Shown piece after piece: positions 62,273 to 64,000 of a DNA stretch of 64,000 nt (its first letter is position 1; each line of letters begins with the position of its first letter). A program made the translations under genes and the position numbers. Below the pieces are notes generated by a model, which saw only the letters and a program-made list of their open reading frames with translations, had not been told where the DNA came from and did no database searches. This stretch comes from Afipia sp. 64-13 (lineage in GTDB: Bacteria; Pseudomonadota; Alphaproteobacteria; Rhizobiales; Xanthobacteraceae): NCBI GenBank assembly GCA_001897755.1, contig MKUJ01000003.1, forward strand, positions 31,754-95,753. The letters are read 5' to 3'.

Positions 62273-63987
62273 CAGACCGCCACCAGAATATCGGAGTCCG
62301 TCACCAGCGTGCCAGCCTGCGGATTCCAGCTCATGAGGATTGTCGCCTGCATCAACGCAATCAGCGGGTCGATTTTGGCTCGCCCGGCGGCTTGCTTGGT
62401 GATCATGTCGGCATTGCCGCGCTGTTCGACCTTCGCATTGCCAACGGCCCACGTCATCAGCGCCTGCTCGGCGTGAAAGTAGGTCGCATCGGCAAGCTTC
62501 AGGTCCAAGCCGTATACCGCCGGCGCCAGCGCCGGACCCTGCAGCAGGCGACGGATCATCTCATCGGTCACGTGCGCAGCAAACAACGCCTCGAAAAGGG
62601 CCGCCGCCCGGTTCGGATCGATACCGATTGCATTCTTGTCCGGCAGCAAGCCACTCGCGACGACAATCGCGACCATTGCCGTAAGCTCGGTTAGGGCTGT
62701 CGCGATATCAACGATCGAGCAGGATTCCTCTTTCACGAAGTCGTCAAGATGCGCCGCGATATCTTTGCGGCGCTCCAACACAATCGGATCCGCCCACGCG
62801 TAGCACCACGACAGCCAGTGGCGCGTCCCCTTCTCGCGCCCCATTACCGCGAGGCCGAGCAAATCGTCCCGACCGCCACCATCAACGCCGATCGTAACCA
62901 CCTCGCTGCGCGCCAAAAGCGATTCCAGGGTCAGCCGCTCGTCTGCCTGCGCATCCCAGAGATCCGCGCCGCTCCAGCCGTCGTCGTTGGTGCCCGTTCC
63001 AATCTCGATATTGAGATGCTGGGATGCCCAGATACGGATAGCCTCGTCGCCCTTCTCGCGCTCGCTAGCGAAATCGGCCAGCATTGAGCTGACGGTGATC
63101 GGCCGATTAATGTTTGGCATCACCCACGGCCAACAAGCCGGGTTCATCCATCGCGGCTCAACACCACGCTTGCGCTCTTCGCGCGTCAATGTCGCAATAT
63201 CCCGTGGAAGCTCATATAGGAGCGGCAACGTCGGTCGAATGATTTTGCCGCGGTAAAGCCCATCGCGCACATTGCGCACAAATTTCAACTCGCTCTTGAA
63301 AGCGCCAGTCGGAGGCTCGTCGCTCTGCGTGGTGGTGATGATCATCACCCCCTCTTCGGTTTTGTCGAGGCCGCCACGAATTTGGCGCAGCACCCGCGAA
63401 GTGTTGGCGCGCTTGCCGAGTAGGTGTAGCTCGTCGAGCAGGACGAAGATCAGCGCCATGGAGCCAGTCAGGATCCTGAGATCAAAGCTCGCGATCATGA
63501 TTTCCGACTTGGTGACAAGATCCTCGATCGTCTTGTCGTGGTCGCGCGGGTGGAACCGCCGACGCAAGTCCGGCGATTCCTCGATCATGCCGACCGCCTG
63601 TTCAAAGGCGCGATCGGCAACCGCCTGCGTCTCGCCGAGAAACAGCGCGGTGGCACGCGGCCGAAAGTTCATCAGCATCGCGACCAGCATCAACGCGGCG
63701 GAATACGTCGTCTTTGATGAGCCTTTCGGAACGAGCGCGAAAAAATCGCGGATCATCCGGACTTTATTGACGCTATCCCACGATCCAAACACGGCGCGAA
63801 CCAAATCGCGGAACCACTGCCCCGACGCATCTCCGAGACGCGGATTGCCGGGCACGTCCGGCAACCGCAGCTCATCGAAGAACGCAAGACCCATGTCTGC
63901 TTCGTCGACAAACAAGGGAAGGTCTGGCATGAGCGATCGACCTTGCCGGATACGATCTTCCCAATCAGGGCAGGACGTGTCCCACAT
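62272..63987 (-). CDS. Phage terminase large subunit
   Basis: 571 residues. N-terminal ATPase: a deviant Walker A (VPKGSSKTT, K88/K92) and Walker B LIFVLLDELHLL with D185/E186. C-terminal nuclease: TIGVDGGGRDDLLGLAVMGR, then acidic residues toward the end (SWNPQAGTLVTDSDILVAV). It packages DNA through the portal. The bases beyond 63987 to the window end probably hold the end of the small terminase gene, which is not resolved here. Confidence 0.92.
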   Translation of the reverse strand: MWDTSCPDWEDRIRQGRSLMPDLPLFVDEADMGLAFFDELRLPDVPGNPRLGDASGQWFRDLVRAVFGSWDSVNKVRMIRDFFALVPKGSSKTTYSAALMLVAMLMNFRPRATALFLGETQAVADRAFEQAVGMIEESPDLRRRFHPRDHDKTIEDLVTKSEIMIASFDLRILTGSMALIFVLLDELHLLGKRANTSRVLRQIRGGLDKTEEGVMIITTTQSDEPPTGAFKSELKFVRNVRDGLYRGKIIRPTLPLLYELPRDIATLTREERKRGVEPRWMNPACWPWVMPNINRPITVSSMLADFASEREKGDEAIRIWASQHLNIEIGTGTNDDGWSGADLWDAQADERLTLESLLARSEVVTIGVDGGGRDDLLGLAVMGREKGTRHWLSWCYAWADPIVLERRKDIAAHLDDFVKEESCSIVDIATALTELTAMVAIVVASGLLPDKNAIGIDPNRAAALFEALFAAHVTDEMIRRLLQGPALAPAVYGLDLKLADATYFHAEQALMTWAVGNAKVEQRGNADMITKQAAGRAKIDPLIALMQATILMSWNPQAGTLVTDSDILVAV

Positions 63988-64000
63988 GGCTGTTAGTTCA

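Larger units (their letters stand above)
39259..64000. mobile_element. Siphovirus-type prophage, late region (incomplete at the right edge)
   Basis: About 25 kb of tightly packed minus-strand genes with phage-type products: terminase large subunit, portal, S49 protease, HK97-fold capsid, connectors, lambda-ordered tail genes, tail-fibre-like proteins and lysis genes. All major frames are intact, so the element may be functional or recently acquired. Integrase, repressor, replication genes and small terminase are not in the window and should lie beyond 64000. The left end is probably between 37149 and 39259; no att repeat is visible. Confidence 0.9.

Noticed and set aside
1-64000. CRISPR arrays
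   Set aside because: No regularly spaced direct repeats of 20-40 bases were seen.

Overview
The window comes from a high-GC alphaproteobacterium of the Hyphomicrobiales, most likely a Bradyrhizobium/Rhodopseudomonas relative. The evidence is a CtrA C-terminus and a ChpT-type phosphotransferase around one chemotaxis operon, DUF1134, DUF2927 and YHS-domain cell-envelope proteins, and a very large NAD-dependent glutamate dehydrogenase. All of this is read from sequence and family knowledge; no search was run.

Layout. 1-8.3 kb: the 3' end of ctrA, then on the minus strand chpT, cheA (fused to a receiver domain), cheW, cheY, cheB, cheR and a zinc-binding-type (CZB) soluble chemoreceptor. A perfect 52-bp palindrome separates chpT from cheA. 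8.5-18.7 kb: ordinary chromosomal genes, including CysQ, DUF1134, a coiled-coil membrane protein, tRNA-Val(CAC), an L,D-transpeptidase, DUF2927, a double-PAS chemoreceptor, an O-antigen-ligase-like protein and a glycosyltransferase. 18.8-20.7 kb: a complete encapsulin nanocompartment operon, made of a DyP peroxidase with a C-terminal cargo tag plus the shell protein. 21-30.5 kb: a catabolic island with an XRE-cupin regulator, a BMP-type (nucleoside-like) ABC importer, a metal-dependent cyclase, a Rid protein lacking the key arginine, a DUF1116 protein and a class-III aminotransferase. Its substrate cannot be named from sequence. 30.6-36.8 kb: NAD-glutamate dehydrogenase and an outer-membrane protein with possible Tsx-like character, which may serve the same nitrogen economy.

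36.9-39.2 kb: a junction zone with a decayed gamma-carbonic anhydrase gene, a small Cys-rich conserved protein and a two-gene DUF4160/DUF2442-HTH module with a palindrome inside its promoter. 39.3 kb to the window end: late genes of a siphovirus-type prophage, nearly all on the minus strand. Reading from the right edge leftward: terminase large subunit, portal, S49 protease, HK97-fold capsid, connectors, then tail genes in phage lambda order (Z U V G T H M L K I J), two unusual tail-fibre-like proteins with signal peptides, a small gene on the opposite strand between them, and a lysis/lipoprotein cassette. G and T overlap in the -1 frame, as expected for a programmed frameshift. The prophage continues past the right edge; no integrase or att site is visible.

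How the parts fit. The first block joins cell-cycle phosphorelay genes (CtrA, ChpT) with chemotaxis. The island at 21-36 kb reads as import, ring opening, amine transfer and glutamate recycling. The rest of the right half is phage structure and host lysis.
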